Shown: positions 41,368 through 50,985, counted from the stretch's first letter. The stretch: 59,724 bases of DNA from Kocuria varians (GCF_006539885.1 NZ_BJNW01000020.1:1-59724); one strand, 5' to 3'. The notes: generated by a model from the sequence alone, not told the origin. Translations and numbers: made by a program.

Positions 41368-42585
41368 GTGGACCGTTTCCAGGGCCTGGTGGGGATCTTC
41401 CTCATCCTGGGCATCATCGTTCTTCTCTCCCGCCACCGCAGCGCCATCAAGTGGCGCACGCTCGCGGTGGGTCTTGCCCTGCAGATCGGGGTGGCGCTGC
41501 TCATTCTCAAGTGGGGACCGGGCTTCGAGGCCCTGAAATGGTTCTCGGACCTGGTCCAGGGACTGATCGGCTTCACCAACGAGGGCACCAAGTTCGTCTT
41601 CGGCGGGCTCATGGACGAGAAGAACGGCTTCGTCTTCGCGCTCAACGTGCTGCCCGTGATCATCTTCCTGGGCGCCCTCATCAGTGCGCTCTACTACCTG
41701 CGGATCATCCAGGTCTTCGTGCACGTTCTGGGCACGGTGCTCAACAAGATCATGGGCACCTCCAAGATCGAGTCCGTGTTCGCGTCCACCGTGATCTTCC
41801 TGGGGCAGAGCGAGGCGCCCCTGATGATCAAGCCGTACCTCAGCAAGCTCACGCGCTCCGAGCTGTTCGCGTGCATGACCGGTGGCTTCGCCGCGGCCGC
41901 GGGCTCCACCCTGGTGGGCTACTCCCTGCTGGGCGCTCCCCTGCCGTACCTGCTGGCCGCCTCCGTGATGAACGCTCCCGGCTCCCTCCTGGTGGCCAAG
42001 GCGCTGATGCCGGAGACCGAGAAGTCCGAGGCCTCCATCAACGTCCTGAAGGTCCGGGACACCGAGTCCAAGAACCTGATCGACGCGATCGGCACCGGCG
42101 CGCTGAACGGTGGCCGGATCGCCGCGATCGTGGGCTGCCTGCTGATCGCCTTCATCGCGCTGATCGCCCTGGGCTCCTCCGTGCTGGGCTGGGTCGGCTC
42201 GCTGTTCGGCTTCGAGGGCTGGTCCCTGGAGGGCCTGTTCGGCATCATCTTCTCGCCGCTCGCGTGGGCGATCGGTGTGCCGTGGCAGGACACCGCCCAG
42301 GTGGGCAACTTCATCGGCCAGAAGACCATCCTCAACGAGTTCGTGGGCTACACCTCCTTCGGCCCGGCGATCCCCTCCATGGATCCCCAGTCCGTGCTGA
42401 TCACCACGTTCGCCCTGGCCGGTTTCGCGAACCTCTCCTCGATCGCCATCCAAATCGGATCCTTCGGCGGTCTCGCCCCGGACCGCCGCGGGGACGTGGC
42501 CAAGATGGGCATGTTCGCGCTGCTGGGCGGGTTCCTCACGAACATGCTCAACGCCGCGCTCGTCGGCGTGATCATGGGGCTGTGA
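41368..42585 (+). CDS. nupC: Concentrative nucleoside transporter, NupC/CNT family
   Basis: A 405-residue permease importing nucleosides with a cation gradient. Eight or more hydrophobic segments; family features are SVFASTVIFLGQSEAPLMIK (the G-x-x-E-A-P loop), ELFACMTGGFAAAAGS and NEFVGYTSFGP. I prefer GTG 41368 to the start 18 codons upstream because the membrane domain begins at VDRFQGLVGIFLILG and the upstream codons do not look coding. It is divergent from deoA and supplies its substrate. Confidence 0.94.
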   Translation: MDRFQGLVGIFLILGIIVLLSRHRSAIKWRTLAVGLALQIGVALLILKWGPGFEALKWFSDLVQGLIGFTNEGTKFVFGGLMDEKNGFVFALNVLPVIIFLGALISALYYLRIIQVFVHVLGTVLNKIMGTSKIESVFASTVIFLGQSEAPLMIKPYLSKLTRSELFACMTGGFAAAAGSTLVGYSLLGAPLPYLLAASVMNAPGSLLVAKALMPETEKSEASINVLKVRDTESKNLIDAIGTGALNGGRIAAIVGCLLIAFIALIALGSSVLGWVGSLFGFEGWSLEGLFGIIFSPLAWAIGVPWQDTAQVGNFIGQKTILNEFVGYTSFGPAIPSMDPQSVLITTFALAGFANLSSIAIQIGSFGGLAPDRRGDVAKMGMFALLGGFLTNMLNAALVGVIMGL

Positions 42586-42601
42586 TGCCGGCGGCCCGCG
42601 C

Positions 42602-42638
42602 CGCGCACCACGGCACCGCCCGCAACGGTGCCGCGCGG
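42602..42638 (+). terminator. Terminator of nupC
   Basis: CGGCACCG (42611-42618) pairs with CGGTGCCG (42626-42633), with further GC pairing outside; 17 nt after the stop. Confidence 0.6.
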
Positions 42639-42709
42639 GAGAACGCGCCGAGCGGCGTCGTCGTGCGCAGGACAGCAGGACTCCGGGCCCACGCCGCCAG
42701 CGGTGCCGC

Positions 42710-43666
42710 GTGGAGCTGAGCCCGCGGGACGCGCAGGCGATCGAGGCCGCCCGGCTGCACTACCAGCGCGGGCTCTCGCAGACGGACGTCGCCCGGCAGC
42801 TGTCCCTGTCCCGCCCCACGGTGTCCAAGCTGATCCAGCACGCGAAGGACCGCGGGTTCGTGAGCATCGAGATCCACGACCCGCGCGCCGTGTCCTCGGA
42901 CGTGGGGCGGGAGCTGTGCGTGCGCTTCGGGCTCGCCCAGGCCCGGGTGGTCGCCACCGCGGACACCGAGGACGAGCTGCTCCACGAGCTCGGCGGCATG
43001 GGCGCCCAGGTGCTCGAGGAGAACGTGGCGGACGGGGACCTCGTGGGCATCACGTGGGGGCGCACCATGCGCGCGCTCGCCCAGGCGCTCACGCCGCAAC
43101 CGCGCACGGGCGTGCACATGGTGCAGCTCAAGGGCGGCAGCAGCCTGGCCTCCCCGGTCGCGGGGCACCACGAGACTGTGCGGCTGCTGTGCGCCGCCTT
43201 CGACGCCTACCCCCACACCCTGCCGCTGCCGGTGCTCTTCGACAGTCCCGAGGTCAAGCGGCTCGTGGAGCAGGACCGGCACCTCAAGTACGTACTGGAC
43301 CTGGGGCGCAGCGCCCGCACCGCCGTGTTCACGGTGGGCCCCGCGGGCCGCGACGCACCCCTGATCACGCGCGACTACCTCACAGTCGAGGAGCGGGAGG
43401 CGGTGGCGGAGCTCGCGGTGGGGGACCTCTGCTCGCACTTCATCACCGCGGACGGCCGCCCCGCCGTGCCCACCCTCGACGCGCGCACGGTGGCGCTGCC
43501 GCTGGAGGCGCTGCGGGAGAAGGAGCTGCGCCTCTGCGTGGCCGGCGGGGCGCCCAAGGTCCCCGCGCTGCGGGCCGCGCTGCGCTCGGGATACGTCTCG
43601 CACCTGGTCACGGACGAGCGCACCGCACGCGCCGTCCTGGCCGAGCCCCGGGGGACGACGCCGTAG
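42710..43666 (+). CDS. deoR: SorC/DeoR-type sugar-responsive transcription regulator
   Basis: A 318-residue regulator. The N-terminal helix-turn-helix is GLSQTDVARQLSLSRPTVSKLIQHA (about residues 20-45, split here); the remainder is the SorC effector-binding domain with GITWGRTMRALAQAL, DLCSHFITADG and VAGGAPKVPALRAAL. By position it probably represses deoA/nupC and is released by deoxyribose-5-phosphate or a related phosphosugar, as in Bacillus DeoR. GTG 42710 lies 124 nt after nupC. The gene ends with a reverse copy of part of the dispersed motif. Confidence 0.88.
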   Translation: MELSPRDAQAIEAARLHYQRGLSQTDVARQLSLSRPTVSKLIQHAKDRGFVSIEIHDPRAVSSDVGRELCVRFGLAQARVVATADTEDELLHELGGMGAQVLEENVADGDLVGITWGRTMRALAQALTPQPRTGVHMVQLKGGSSLASPVAGHHETVRLLCAAFDAYPHTLPLPVLFDSPEVKRLVEQDRHLKYVLDLGRSARTAVFTVGPAGRDAPLITRDYLTVEEREAVAELAVGDLCSHFITADGRPAVPTLDARTVALPLEALREKELRLCVAGGAPKVPALRAALRSGYVSHLVTDERTARAVLAEPRGTTP

Positions 43667-43703
43667 CGCCGGGTCCGCGCCGACGCCGCCGCCGTGGGCG
43701 CGC

Positions 43704-45701
43704 TCAGTCCCTGGCGGCGGGACCCGCGAGGACGTCCCGCGCGATCTGGTCCGCGTCCGCGAGCGTCCGGGCACCCAGGTGGGCCGGAGCCTCGGCCTCC
43801 GCGGCAATCGCCACGCCCCACTGCACCGAGGACAGCTGCAGTCCGATCACGTAGATGCCCGGCTCCGCGGTGTCCTTCGCCCCCACGGCGCGGTACACGA
43901 ACCCGGGGGCCGCGGCGTCGTCCTGCGTGCCACGGGCCCGCTCGGCGCGGACGTCCAGGCCCGTGCTCGTCTCCGGGGTCGCGCCGTCGCGGGTCTCCAT
44001 GAGCTTGGCGCGCACGAGGCCGCGCTCGTGCATGTGGGTGAGCAGCGGGGAGATGTTGCGGTGGACGTCGTTGGTCGGGGACATGGCCTCGATCAGCCAG
44101 CGCGAGCGCACCGGTGCCGCCTCGACCCACGGCGACGCCGCCACGAAGCAGCCCTGCGTGCGGTCCACGACGAAGCGTGGCTCCGGGCCCAGGAAACGGA
44201 CCACGCCCGCGCGGGTCAGGGCCGCGAGCTGCTGGATCCGCAGCACGGGCGGACCCGAGGCGAGCCCCTCCACGAGCGGCTCGAACTTCCGCCGCAGCTC
44301 GTGCACCCAGGACGAGTCCGAGATCCCGATCTCCGCGAGCACGCACTTGAGCACCGTGCGCGCGGCGTTCAGCGAGGCGATGGCCATCTTCGTGGGGTCG
44401 TCCTCCCCGCGCAGCGAGCCGTGGACGTCCCGGTCCAGGTGGTGCACGACCGCCGCCGCGTACTCGTCGTGGCTCGCGAAGCTGACGTCCGCGAACGGAC
44501 GCGCCAGCCGGGCCTGCTGCAGCTGCTGCCCGGGCACCACGGACTCGGAGATCAGGGCGTCGATCCGCCGCGACCAGTTGGGCTCGTGCGGGTCCGTGAG
44601 GATCGCGTCCAGGCGGCGCAGGAACTCGCGCGGGTCCACGGTGAACGCCGCCGGTGTGGTGCGGGCGAGAACCGCGTAGTAGTTCCAGTTCACGTCCTTG
44701 CGGATCAGCGGCCACAGCTGCCGCTCGAAGGACAGGGGGGTCCCCGCCTCCGCCAGCTCCCGGGCGGCGTCGAGCGTGAAGAACCGCGTGTCCAGGGAGC
44801 TCGCGTAGTAGCCGGCGAGCGCGGGCTTCGCGCGGTAGGGCGTGCCGCGGCGCGAGCCGGCGACGATCACAGGTTCGCGGCCGCAGGGGTGGTAGACCAG
44901 CCGCTCGGGGTTGTCGGGGGCCGGGCTGAACGTGCCGCCGCGGCCCTCCGTGAGCTGGGCGAGTGCGTCGCAGAAGTTCAGGCCCATGCCGCGCACGAGC
45001 ACGGTCTCACCGGCGGGGACCTCGGACCAGAAGGCGTCCGCGGGCACGGTGGGCGGCCAGTAGGTCAGCCCGTGCTCCGCGGCACCGTCCACGCGGTCCT
45101 TCTGCGAGGGGCGCAGGTGGGCGTCCAGATGGCCGAGCGCGAGCACCACGGCGTCCGCGGGCAGCACCAGCCCACCGGCGAGCTCCACGGCGTAGCGGTG
45201 CCGGCCGTCCGTGCGGACCCAGGCATCCACGGCCTCGCCGCGGTGCACGGTCAGCTCCGTGCTCGCGGGAAGGTTCTGCCGCAGGGTCGCGAACACCCAC
45301 TCGAGGTAGCGGCCGTAGACCGCCCGCGGCGGGAAGCCCTGCGGCGTGAGGCCCTCCAGTGCCGCCGACTGCTCCGGCGTCAACGGCGTGGCGGGGGTGA
45401 TCCGGCCGTCGACGACGCCGCGGCGCCACCGCTCGAAGCTCATCCCCCGCAGCGGGGCGGGCGAGGGCACGTCCAGCACACCCTGCCCGGGCAGCACGGT
45501 GGGAAACAGGGACGGGGTGTTCATGAGGAACAGCTCGGACTGGTCCGTACGCCACACGTGTCCCGGCCCGGGAGGAAAGGGGTCCACGAGGTCGATGTGC
45601 ACGCGCGCCCCGCTGTGCGCCGAGTGCGCCGCGAGCCGTTCCACGACCGACAGACCCCGGGGGCCCGCCCCCACCACCACGACACGCTGCTGAATGACCA
45701 T
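43704..45701 (-). CDS. FAD/NAD(P)-binding protein of unknown substrate
   Basis: A 665-residue protein with an N-terminal dinucleotide-binding fold VVVVGAGPRGLSVVERLA, of the FAD-NAD(P)-binding (PF13454) type. Further features are GPGHVWRTDQSELFLMNTPS, a second nucleotide loop ETVLVRGMGLNFCDAL and C-terminal GIYVIGLQLSSVQWGVAIA. Residues about 555-600 include an Asp/Ala-rich linker with part of the dispersed motif. Homologues are annotated as adenylate-cyclase-like or monooxygenase-like without proof. The ATG 45701 follows TATCCT (45709-45714, minus strand) by 7 nt and is probably leaderless. It is divergent from an exporter. Confidence 0.85.
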   Translation of the reverse strand: MVIQQRVVVVGAGPRGLSVVERLAAHSAHSGARVHIDLVDPFPPGPGHVWRTDQSELFLMNTPSLFPTVLPGQGVLDVPSPAPLRGMSFERWRRGVVDGRITPATPLTPEQSAALEGLTPQGFPPRAVYGRYLEWVFATLRQNLPASTELTVHRGEAVDAWVRTDGRHRYAVELAGGLVLPADAVVLALGHLDAHLRPSQKDRVDGAAEHGLTYWPPTVPADAFWSEVPAGETVLVRGMGLNFCDALAQLTEGRGGTFSPAPDNPERLVYHPCGREPVIVAGSRRGTPYRAKPALAGYYASSLDTRFFTLDAARELAEAGTPLSFERQLWPLIRKDVNWNYYAVLARTTPAAFTVDPREFLRRLDAILTDPHEPNWSRRIDALISESVVPGQQLQQARLARPFADVSFASHDEYAAAVVHHLDRDVHGSLRGEDDPTKMAIASLNAARTVLKCVLAEIGISDSSWVHELRRKFEPLVEGLASGPPVLRIQQLAALTRAGVVRFLGPEPRFVVDRTQGCFVAASPWVEAAPVRSRWLIEAMSPTNDVHRNISPLLTHMHERGLVRAKLMETRDGATPETSTGLDVRAERARGTQDDAAAPGFVYRAVGAKDTAEPGIYVIGLQLSSVQWGVAIAAEAEAPAHLGARTLADADQIARDVLAGPAARD

Positions 45702-45865
45702 GGTTCCCAGGATATCGAGGCGGGCCGCACCAGCAGTGCGGCCACCGCGGCGTCGCCCCGTCCGCCGTGCCGGAGCGTGTCATCGCCGACCGCTAGTCTG
45801 TAGCGGGCCCGGAACCGCAGGGCCCCTCCACCCGGGCCACCGCCCCCGACGCTGGGAACTCCTCC

Positions 45866-47356
45866 ATGCCCTCTGCCTCCCCGGCCGACTCCCGCCCGCA
45901 GGCCGCCGCCGGAGCCACCGCGACCATCGCGGTGCTGCTCGTGGCCGCCTTCGTGGTCATCCTCAACGAGACCGTGCTCAACGTGGCGCTGCCGCACATC
46001 ATGTCCGACATGCACGTGAGCGCCACGACCGTCCAGTGGGTCACCACGTCCTTCATGCTGACCATGGCCGTGGTCATCCCCACCACCGGGTTCCTGCTGC
46101 AGCGCTTCAGCACCCGCACGGTCTTCGCGCTCGCCATGGGCAGCTTCTCCCTGGGGACGCTCATGGCGGCGCTGACGCCGAGCTTCGGGGTGCTGATCGC
46201 GGCCCGCGTGGTGCAGGCGTTCGGCTCCGCGATCATGCTGCCGCTGCTCATGACGACCATCCTGATGCTCGTGCCCAAGGAACGGCGCGGCGTGGTCATG
46301 GGCAACGTGTCCATCGTGATCTCGGTGGCCCCGGCGCTCGGGCCCACGCTCTCCGGCGTGATCCTGGCGCACTTCCCGTGGCGCACCATCTTCTGGTTCG
46401 TCCTGCCCATCTCCCTGCTGGCCCTGGTGATCGGGCTCGTGCGGCTCAAGGACGTGAGCGAGCGCGGCACGCTGAAGCTGGACCTGCTCTCCGTGGCGCT
46501 GTCCGTGGTGGGCTTCGGCTCGCTCGTGCAGGGGCTCTCCGCCGTGGGTTCCGCCGGTTCCGCCGGCACCGGGGAGGGCAGCTGGCTCTCCTCGACCGCC
46601 GGCGGAGTCACCGTGCTGACCCTGGGCGTGGTGCTCGTGGCCCTGTTCGTCTGGCGCCAGCTCACGCTGCAGAAGCGCGACGAGCCCTTCCTGGACATGC
46701 GCACGTTCCGCTACCGGGACTTCACCGTGTCCGTGGCGGTGCTCGCCCTGGGCATGATGACGCTGTTCGGCGGGGTCATCGTGCTGCCCCTCTACCTGCA
46801 GACCGGCCGCGGCCTGGACACTCTCGAGACCGGACTGATCCTGCTGCCCGGCGGTCTGGTGATGGGACTGCTCGGTCCGCTGGTGGGCCGTCTCTTCGAC
46901 GCGTGGGGTCCCCGCCCGCTGGCCGCGCCCGGTGCCGCCGTGCTGGTCCTGGTGATGCTCGGCTTCTCCCGGCTGCAGACGGACACCCCCGTGTGGTGGA
47001 TCGTGACCCTGCAGATCGCGATGTCCGTGGGGCTCGCGTTCATCTTCACCCCGGCCTTCACCGCGGGCCTGAACCCGCTGCCGCCGCACCTGTACTCGCA
47101 CGGCTCGGCCACGCTGTCCACGCTGCAGCAGGTGGCCGGCGGCGCGGGCACGGCCCTGCTCGTGGGCGTCCTGCAGGCCGGCACCGTGGTCACCACCGCC
47201 GCGGACGGCAGCACCGTCACGGACTCCATCCCGGGCGTGCACGCGGCGTTCGTGACGGCCGCGGCGATCGCCGTGGTGGTGCTGGTGCTCACCTTCTTCA
47301 TGCGCCGCGGCGAGCCCACGGAGCTGTCCCACGCGGAGGCCGACGCCGCCGCGTGA
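45866..47356 (+). CDS. MFS transporter, DHA2 (EmrB/QacA) family
   Basis: A 496-residue drug:proton antiporter with about 14 membrane helices. The motif-1 region LNETVLNVALPHIMSDMHVS and VTTSFMLTMAVVIPTTGFL are typical of the family, and motif C appears as VAPALGPTLSGVIL. It probably exports toxic hydrophobic compounds; the substrate is unknown. ATG 45866; a -10-like TAGTCT at 45794-45799 gives a leader near 60 nt. A terminator overlaps its stop codon. Confidence 0.93.
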   Translation: MPSASPADSRPQAAAGATATIAVLLVAAFVVILNETVLNVALPHIMSDMHVSATTVQWVTTSFMLTMAVVIPTTGFLLQRFSTRTVFALAMGSFSLGTLMAALTPSFGVLIAARVVQAFGSAIMLPLLMTTILMLVPKERRGVVMGNVSIVISVAPALGPTLSGVILAHFPWRTIFWFVLPISLLALVIGLVRLKDVSERGTLKLDLLSVALSVVGFGSLVQGLSAVGSAGSAGTGEGSWLSSTAGGVTVLTLGVVLVALFVWRQLTLQKRDEPFLDMRTFRYRDFTVSVAVLALGMMTLFGGVIVLPLYLQTGRGLDTLETGLILLPGGLVMGLLGPLVGRLFDAWGPRPLAAPGAAVLVLVMLGFSRLQTDTPVWWIVTLQIAMSVGLAFIFTPAFTAGLNPLPPHLYSHGSATLSTLQQVAGGAGTALLVGVLQAGTVVTTAADGSTVTDSIPGVHAAFVTAAAIAVVVLVLTFFMRRGEPTELSHAEADAAA

Positions 47357-47372
47357 GCCCCGCGGCGGCGTC
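47342..47372. terminator. Terminator shared by convergent genes
   Basis: A 12-bp perfect stem (47342-47353 with 47361-47372); the 7-nt loop contains the TGA stop of the MFS gene. Confidence 0.65.
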
Positions 47373-47385
47373 GCCGTCGTCCGGA

Positions 47386-49356
47386 CTAGCCCAGGGTGGT
47401 GCGCACAACCTTGCCCGTGGCCCGGGTCCACGTGTACTGGGTCAGGACCCCCGTTGCGGGGTTCCGGAAGCGCTGGTAGGCGCCCGTGGCCGTGAGCACC
47501 TCGGGGATGGTCGGGTAGCCGGCCCCGTTCTCGAAGCCGTCACGCGCCCACTGCTTCCCGATCCCCGAGCTCTCCCCGACCGGCTGCGCCCCGGTCCTCG
47601 CGCTCCAGATGATCTTGGTGGTGCTGCTCGCGCCGGGGCGCACGAAGTTCTGGTAGGCACCGCCCGTCGCGGTGGGCTGCTCGTCCTTGGTGGGCAGCCC
47701 GAACCGCGCGGCACCGCCCAGCTGCGCGAAGCGCGCCCCGATCCCGGTCCGGGTGTCCACGCGGTGGGCACCCGTCTCGTGCGACCACCAGATCTGGGTG
47801 GTCCGGCCGTTCTTCACGAACGTCTGCACCACGCCGCCCACACCGGTGGCCAGCTCGTGCGTGGTCGGGGTGCCGAGGGCCGCCGCCCCGCCGTGGCTCG
47901 CGTAGTAGGTGGCGATGGCCCCCCGCACCGTGGGCTTGGCGCGGGCCACCGCCCGGGTCGCGGCCACGGCATTGACCTTGCGGTACCCGCTCACGGTGGA
48001 CCCCGTGGAGCGCAGCGTGGAACGGATGGCCTCGACCCCGAGGTCCGGGTTGCGCTCCTTCATCAGGGCGATCACTCCGGCCACGTGCGGTGCCGCCATC
48101 GACGTCCCGGTGAGGTCGCCGTAGCTCGCCCTGCCGATCGAGTACGTTCCCGTGTTCACCGTGGACCAGATGGGAGAGCTCACGTCCCCGCCCGGGGCCA
48201 CGACGTCCACCATGGGACCCCAGTTGGAGTAGCCGGTGAGCTGCTGGCGGTAGGTGGTGGCACCCACCACGACGGCGCCCGGGCAGTTCGCCGGCGACGC
48301 CAGGTTCGCGCTCTTCGCGGCGTTGCCAGCGGCGACCACGAGCGGGACGTTGATCGCGTGCATCCGGTCGACCGCCTTCTGCATCACCGCCGGGCAGGAC
48401 CCGGCGTCCCAGGCCTCGGAGAGGTTGACGACCTTCGCGGGGGTCATGTTGCGGGGCACCCCGGGGATCGCGATGCCCGCGGACCACATCACGCCGTCCG
48501 CGATGTCCGAGACGTAGCCGCGGCCGTCCGCGCCCAGCACCCGCGCGTGCTGGAGGCGGGCGTCCGGGGCGACCCCGGCCACCCCCTGACGGTTGTTCGT
48601 GCTCGCGGCCGCAATGCCCGCCACGTGGGAGCCGTGCCACCAGGAGGGGCGGCCCGGGCTCCAGTCCCCCTCGTCCCGGGGGTTGGAGTCGCGCCCGTTG
48701 CCGTCGCGCGAGTGGTAGGTGTCCGAGAGGAAGTCGTAGCCCTGCACCGTCTTGGCGTTGAGGTCCGGGTGGTCGCTCTGGCCGGTGTCCGCGATGCCGA
48801 TCACCACGCCCTGCCCGGTGGCCTCCTTCCACGCCGAGGGGATCCCGATGTCGCGCGGACCCCACTGGTAGCTCCAGTAGCGGTCGTTCGGGGTCGAGGC
48901 CGGGGTGGCCGCGAGCGCGTTCACCACGATCTGGTCCGGCTCCGCGTCCTCCACCGCGGGATCGGACTCGATGGTCTCGACCACCTTCTGCTGCTCCGCG
49001 GTGCTCAGCATGTCGTCGGACTCCACGACGTCCTCGCCGTTGCCGGTGGTGCGGACGATGTCCGGGTCCTCCATCTCGGTCCTGCGCTCCGCCGTGGCGA
49101 GGACCGCGGCCTTGCGCTCCTGGGAGACGTCGTCCTTGAAGGTCACGACGATCCGGTCCGTCTCGGCCAGCACACGACCCTCCCCCGCGGAGCCGCGTCC
49201 CAGCGACGCGGTGCCGCCCTCGGTGACGGGCTGCACCTGGGCGGTCTGGTCGGAGGCGGCCCCTTCCGGTGGTGCGGCAACGGCCGGTGCCGCCGTGGCC
49301 ACGAGTGCCACTGCGAGTCCCGCGGTGAGCCATGCCTGGGTGTTGAGGTGTCGCAT
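47386..49356 (-). CDS. Secreted subtilisin-like protease with C-terminal LGFP repeats
   Basis: A 656-residue S8 serine peptidase. A Sec signal ends near AAPAVAA (about residue 28). An inhibitor-like propeptide (about 65-145) contains DRIVVTFKDDVS. The catalytic domain has Asp190 (GIADTGQSDHPDL), His244 (WWHGSHVAGIAAAS) and Ser419 (LTGTSMAAPHVAG). Three LGFP repeats fill the last 190 residues (GGAAALGTPTTHEL, GGAARFGLPTKDE, ENGAGYPTIPEV). In relatives LGFP repeats are tied to cell-wall attachment, so it is probably surface-held. The start is ATG 49356: the long frame upstream of it runs through the tRNA region and is non-coding. Confidence 0.93.
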   Translation of the reverse strand: MRHLNTQAWLTAGLAVALVATAAPAVAAPPEGAASDQTAQVQPVTEGGTASLGRGSAGEGRVLAETDRIVVTFKDDVSQERKAAVLATAERRTEMEDPDIVRTTGNGEDVVESDDMLSTAEQQKVVETIESDPAVEDAEPDQIVVNALAATPASTPNDRYWSYQWGPRDIGIPSAWKEATGQGVVIGIADTGQSDHPDLNAKTVQGYDFLSDTYHSRDGNGRDSNPRDEGDWSPGRPSWWHGSHVAGIAAASTNNRQGVAGVAPDARLQHARVLGADGRGYVSDIADGVMWSAGIAIPGVPRNMTPAKVVNLSEAWDAGSCPAVMQKAVDRMHAINVPLVVAAGNAAKSANLASPANCPGAVVVGATTYRQQLTGYSNWGPMVDVVAPGGDVSSPIWSTVNTGTYSIGRASYGDLTGTSMAAPHVAGVIALMKERNPDLGVEAIRSTLRSTGSTVSGYRKVNAVAATRAVARAKPTVRGAIATYYASHGGAAALGTPTTHELATGVGGVVQTFVKNGRTTQIWWSHETGAHRVDTRTGIGARFAQLGGAARFGLPTKDEQPTATGGAYQNFVRPGASSTTKIIWSARTGAQPVGESSGIGKQWARDGFENGAGYPTIPEVLTATGAYQRFRNPATGVLTQYTWTRATGKVVRTTLG

Positions 49357-49433
49357 GCGTGTCGCTCCCGTCTCGGCACGAACCCTGCACACGGCGTGAC
49401 CGGGGCGGCACGAGGGGGGCGGTGCTGCTCCGG

Positions 49434-49448
49434 AGTGTATCCATACAC
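49434..49448 (-). promoter_or_regulatory. Palindrome over a -10-like element upstream of the protease
   Basis: GTGTAT (49435-49440) and ATACAC (49443-49448) form a 14-bp inverted repeat with a 2-nt centre. The minus strand reads TACACT at 49434-49439. It lies about 80 nt before the protease start and may be an operator. Confidence 0.45.
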
Positions 49449-49542
49449 ATCCATGTACCAGTGCAAACGCGGGTTGATGTCCGAGTGTGACGGGGCGCAC
49501 CCCCGCGAGTCCCGCACGGCCACGGTCAAGACCCATGGACAC

Positions 49543-49580
49543 GACGAACGCCGCCCGTGTGGCCACGGACGGCGTTCGTC
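49543..49580 (-). terminator. Terminator of tRNA-Ser(GCU)
   Basis: An 11-bp stem (49543-49553 with 49570-49580) encloses CCGTG/CACGG; 8 nt past the tRNA 3' end. Confidence 0.75.
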
Positions 49581-49588
49581 TGGTGCTG

Positions 49589-49678
49589 CGGAGACGGGGG
49601 GATTTGAACCCCCGGCCCGGGGTTAATCCGAGCCCTTCATTAGCAGTGAAGTCCATTCGGCCGCTCTGGCACGTCTCC
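49589..49678 (-). tRNA. tRNA-Ser (GCU)
   Basis: A 90-nt class II tRNA on the minus strand. The acceptor pairs GGAGACG with CGTCTCC, the anticodon stem CTTCA/TGAAG closes loop CTGCTAA with anticodon GCT, there is a long variable arm, and the T arm is GGGGG-TTCAAAT-CCCCC. Confidence 0.97.
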
Positions 49679-49860
49679 ACGTGTCCTGCGACGCGCCCAC
49701 CCCGGAGGATGGGGCCCATCACAAAACAACGGGTGCCATCGTATCGGCCCCGTGCACGCGGGGTCAAAGCGGAGGGGTGCGCGACGCCGCGCGCCGCACC
49801 GTGGTAATCATGGACCGTGGGCACCCCGCCCCACTCCCACCGCCCGAAAGGCCCCTTCCC

Positions 49861-50982
49861 GTGCGATCACTCGTCGTCACCGCCTGGTTCCCCGACGCGC
49901 AGACCCCCAGCCGGACCCCGTTCGTGGTGGAGCACTGCTGGGCGCTGCAGGAGGCGGGGCACGACGTCGCCGTCGTCCACATCACGATCGGGCGCGCCTC
50001 GGCGCCCACCACCCAGGAGACCTACCAGGGCATCCCGGTCACCCGGGTGGCCCTCGACGTCGCCGACCCCCGCAGCTACGCCACGGTGGAACGCGTGGTC
50101 GCACGGGGCCTGCGCGGCGCGCAGATCCTGCACACCATGGCCTTCTCCGCGGTGCTGTTCGCGGCCCTGCCCTGGCTGGGCCGCAGGCTGCCGTGGGTGC
50201 ACACCGAGCACTGGAACGGCGTGGTGAACCCGGCGAGCGTGGGTCCCGTGTGGGAGCGCGTCGCCTGGCTGCGGCACGCGCTGCGGCTGCCCCACGCCGT
50301 GACCGGGGTGACCGGGGAGCTGTGCCGGGAGATGGCCCGCTTCTCGCGCCCCGGGGCCACCCATATGGTCCCCTGCGTGGTGGAGAACCCGGACCCCGCC
50401 CGGGACTTCCCCGCCGCGCCCCCGGTGCGGCTCGTGGGCGTGGGCGCGCTGATCGACCGCAAACGGCCGGTGCTCGCCCTGGAGACCGTGGCGGAGCTGG
50501 TGCGCCGCGGGATGGACGTGCACTACACGCTCATCGGCAAGGGCCCCCTCATGGAGACGCTGAGGGAGACGGCACGGAACCTGGGGATCGAGGACCGCGT
50601 GGAGCTCACGGGCCCGATCCCCCCGGCCGAGGTGGCCGAGCGACTCTCCCGGGCGCACCTCTTCTTCCTGCCGAGCGCGCAGGAGAACTTCTTCACCGCA
50701 GTTGCAGAGGCCATCGCGGCGGGCCGACCCGCCGCGGTGCCGCTGAGCGGCGGTTTCGACGACTACTGCACCCCAGAGAACTCCGTGCTCACGAGCAGCT
50801 GGGACGTTCCCGTGCTCGCGGACGCCGTGGAGACCGCGTGGGAGCGCTTCCGCCACGCCTCCCCCGCGAGCATCGCGCAGACGGTGCGCCCCCTGTTCTC
50901 CCGGGCCGAGGTCGGGGCCCAGTTCTCCCGGATCTACCGTGCTGTGTCGCGCACCGCGGACCGGGGCACCCCGAGTCGATAA
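49861..50982 (+). CDS. Glycosyltransferase, GT4 family
   Basis: A 373-residue GT-B enzyme. The N-terminal half has LVVTAWFPDAQTPSRTPFVV and HTEHWNGVVNP; the nucleotide-sugar half has GVGALIDRKRPVLAL and the donor-binding FFLPSAQENFFTAVAEAIAA with the family E-x7-E pattern. Donor and acceptor are unknown. I choose GTG 49861 (GAAAGG 9 nt upstream) over an in-frame ATG at 49810. Its stop codon TAA is part of the -10 of the following flippase gene. Confidence 0.9.
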   Translation: MRSLVVTAWFPDAQTPSRTPFVVEHCWALQEAGHDVAVVHITIGRASAPTTQETYQGIPVTRVALDVADPRSYATVERVVARGLRGAQILHTMAFSAVLFAALPWLGRRLPWVHTEHWNGVVNPASVGPVWERVAWLRHALRLPHAVTGVTGELCREMARFSRPGATHMVPCVVENPDPARDFPAAPPVRLVGVGALIDRKRPVLALETVAELVRRGMDVHYTLIGKGPLMETLRETARNLGIEDRVELTGPIPPAEVAERLSRAHLFFLPSAQENFFTAVAEAIAAGRPAAVPLSGGFDDYCTPENSVLTSSWDVPVLADAVETAWERFRHASPASIAQTVRPLFSRAEVGAQFSRIYRAVSRTADRGTPSR

Positions 50983-50985
50983 ACT
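50980..50985 (+). promoter_or_regulatory. -10 element made from a stop codon
   Basis: TAAACT; its first three bases are the TAA stop of the GT4 gene and it ends 7 nt before the flippase GTG at 50993. Confidence 0.5.

Noticed and set aside
45694-49626. A 1310-codon plus-strand frame spanning the MFS and protease genes
   Set aside because: It overlaps the MFS gene in another frame and runs antisense through the subtilase and toward the tRNA; no motif.
49357-49824. A longer N-terminus for the subtilase
   Set aside because: The upstream frame passes through tRNA-Ser and its terminator; the signal peptide begins at 49356.
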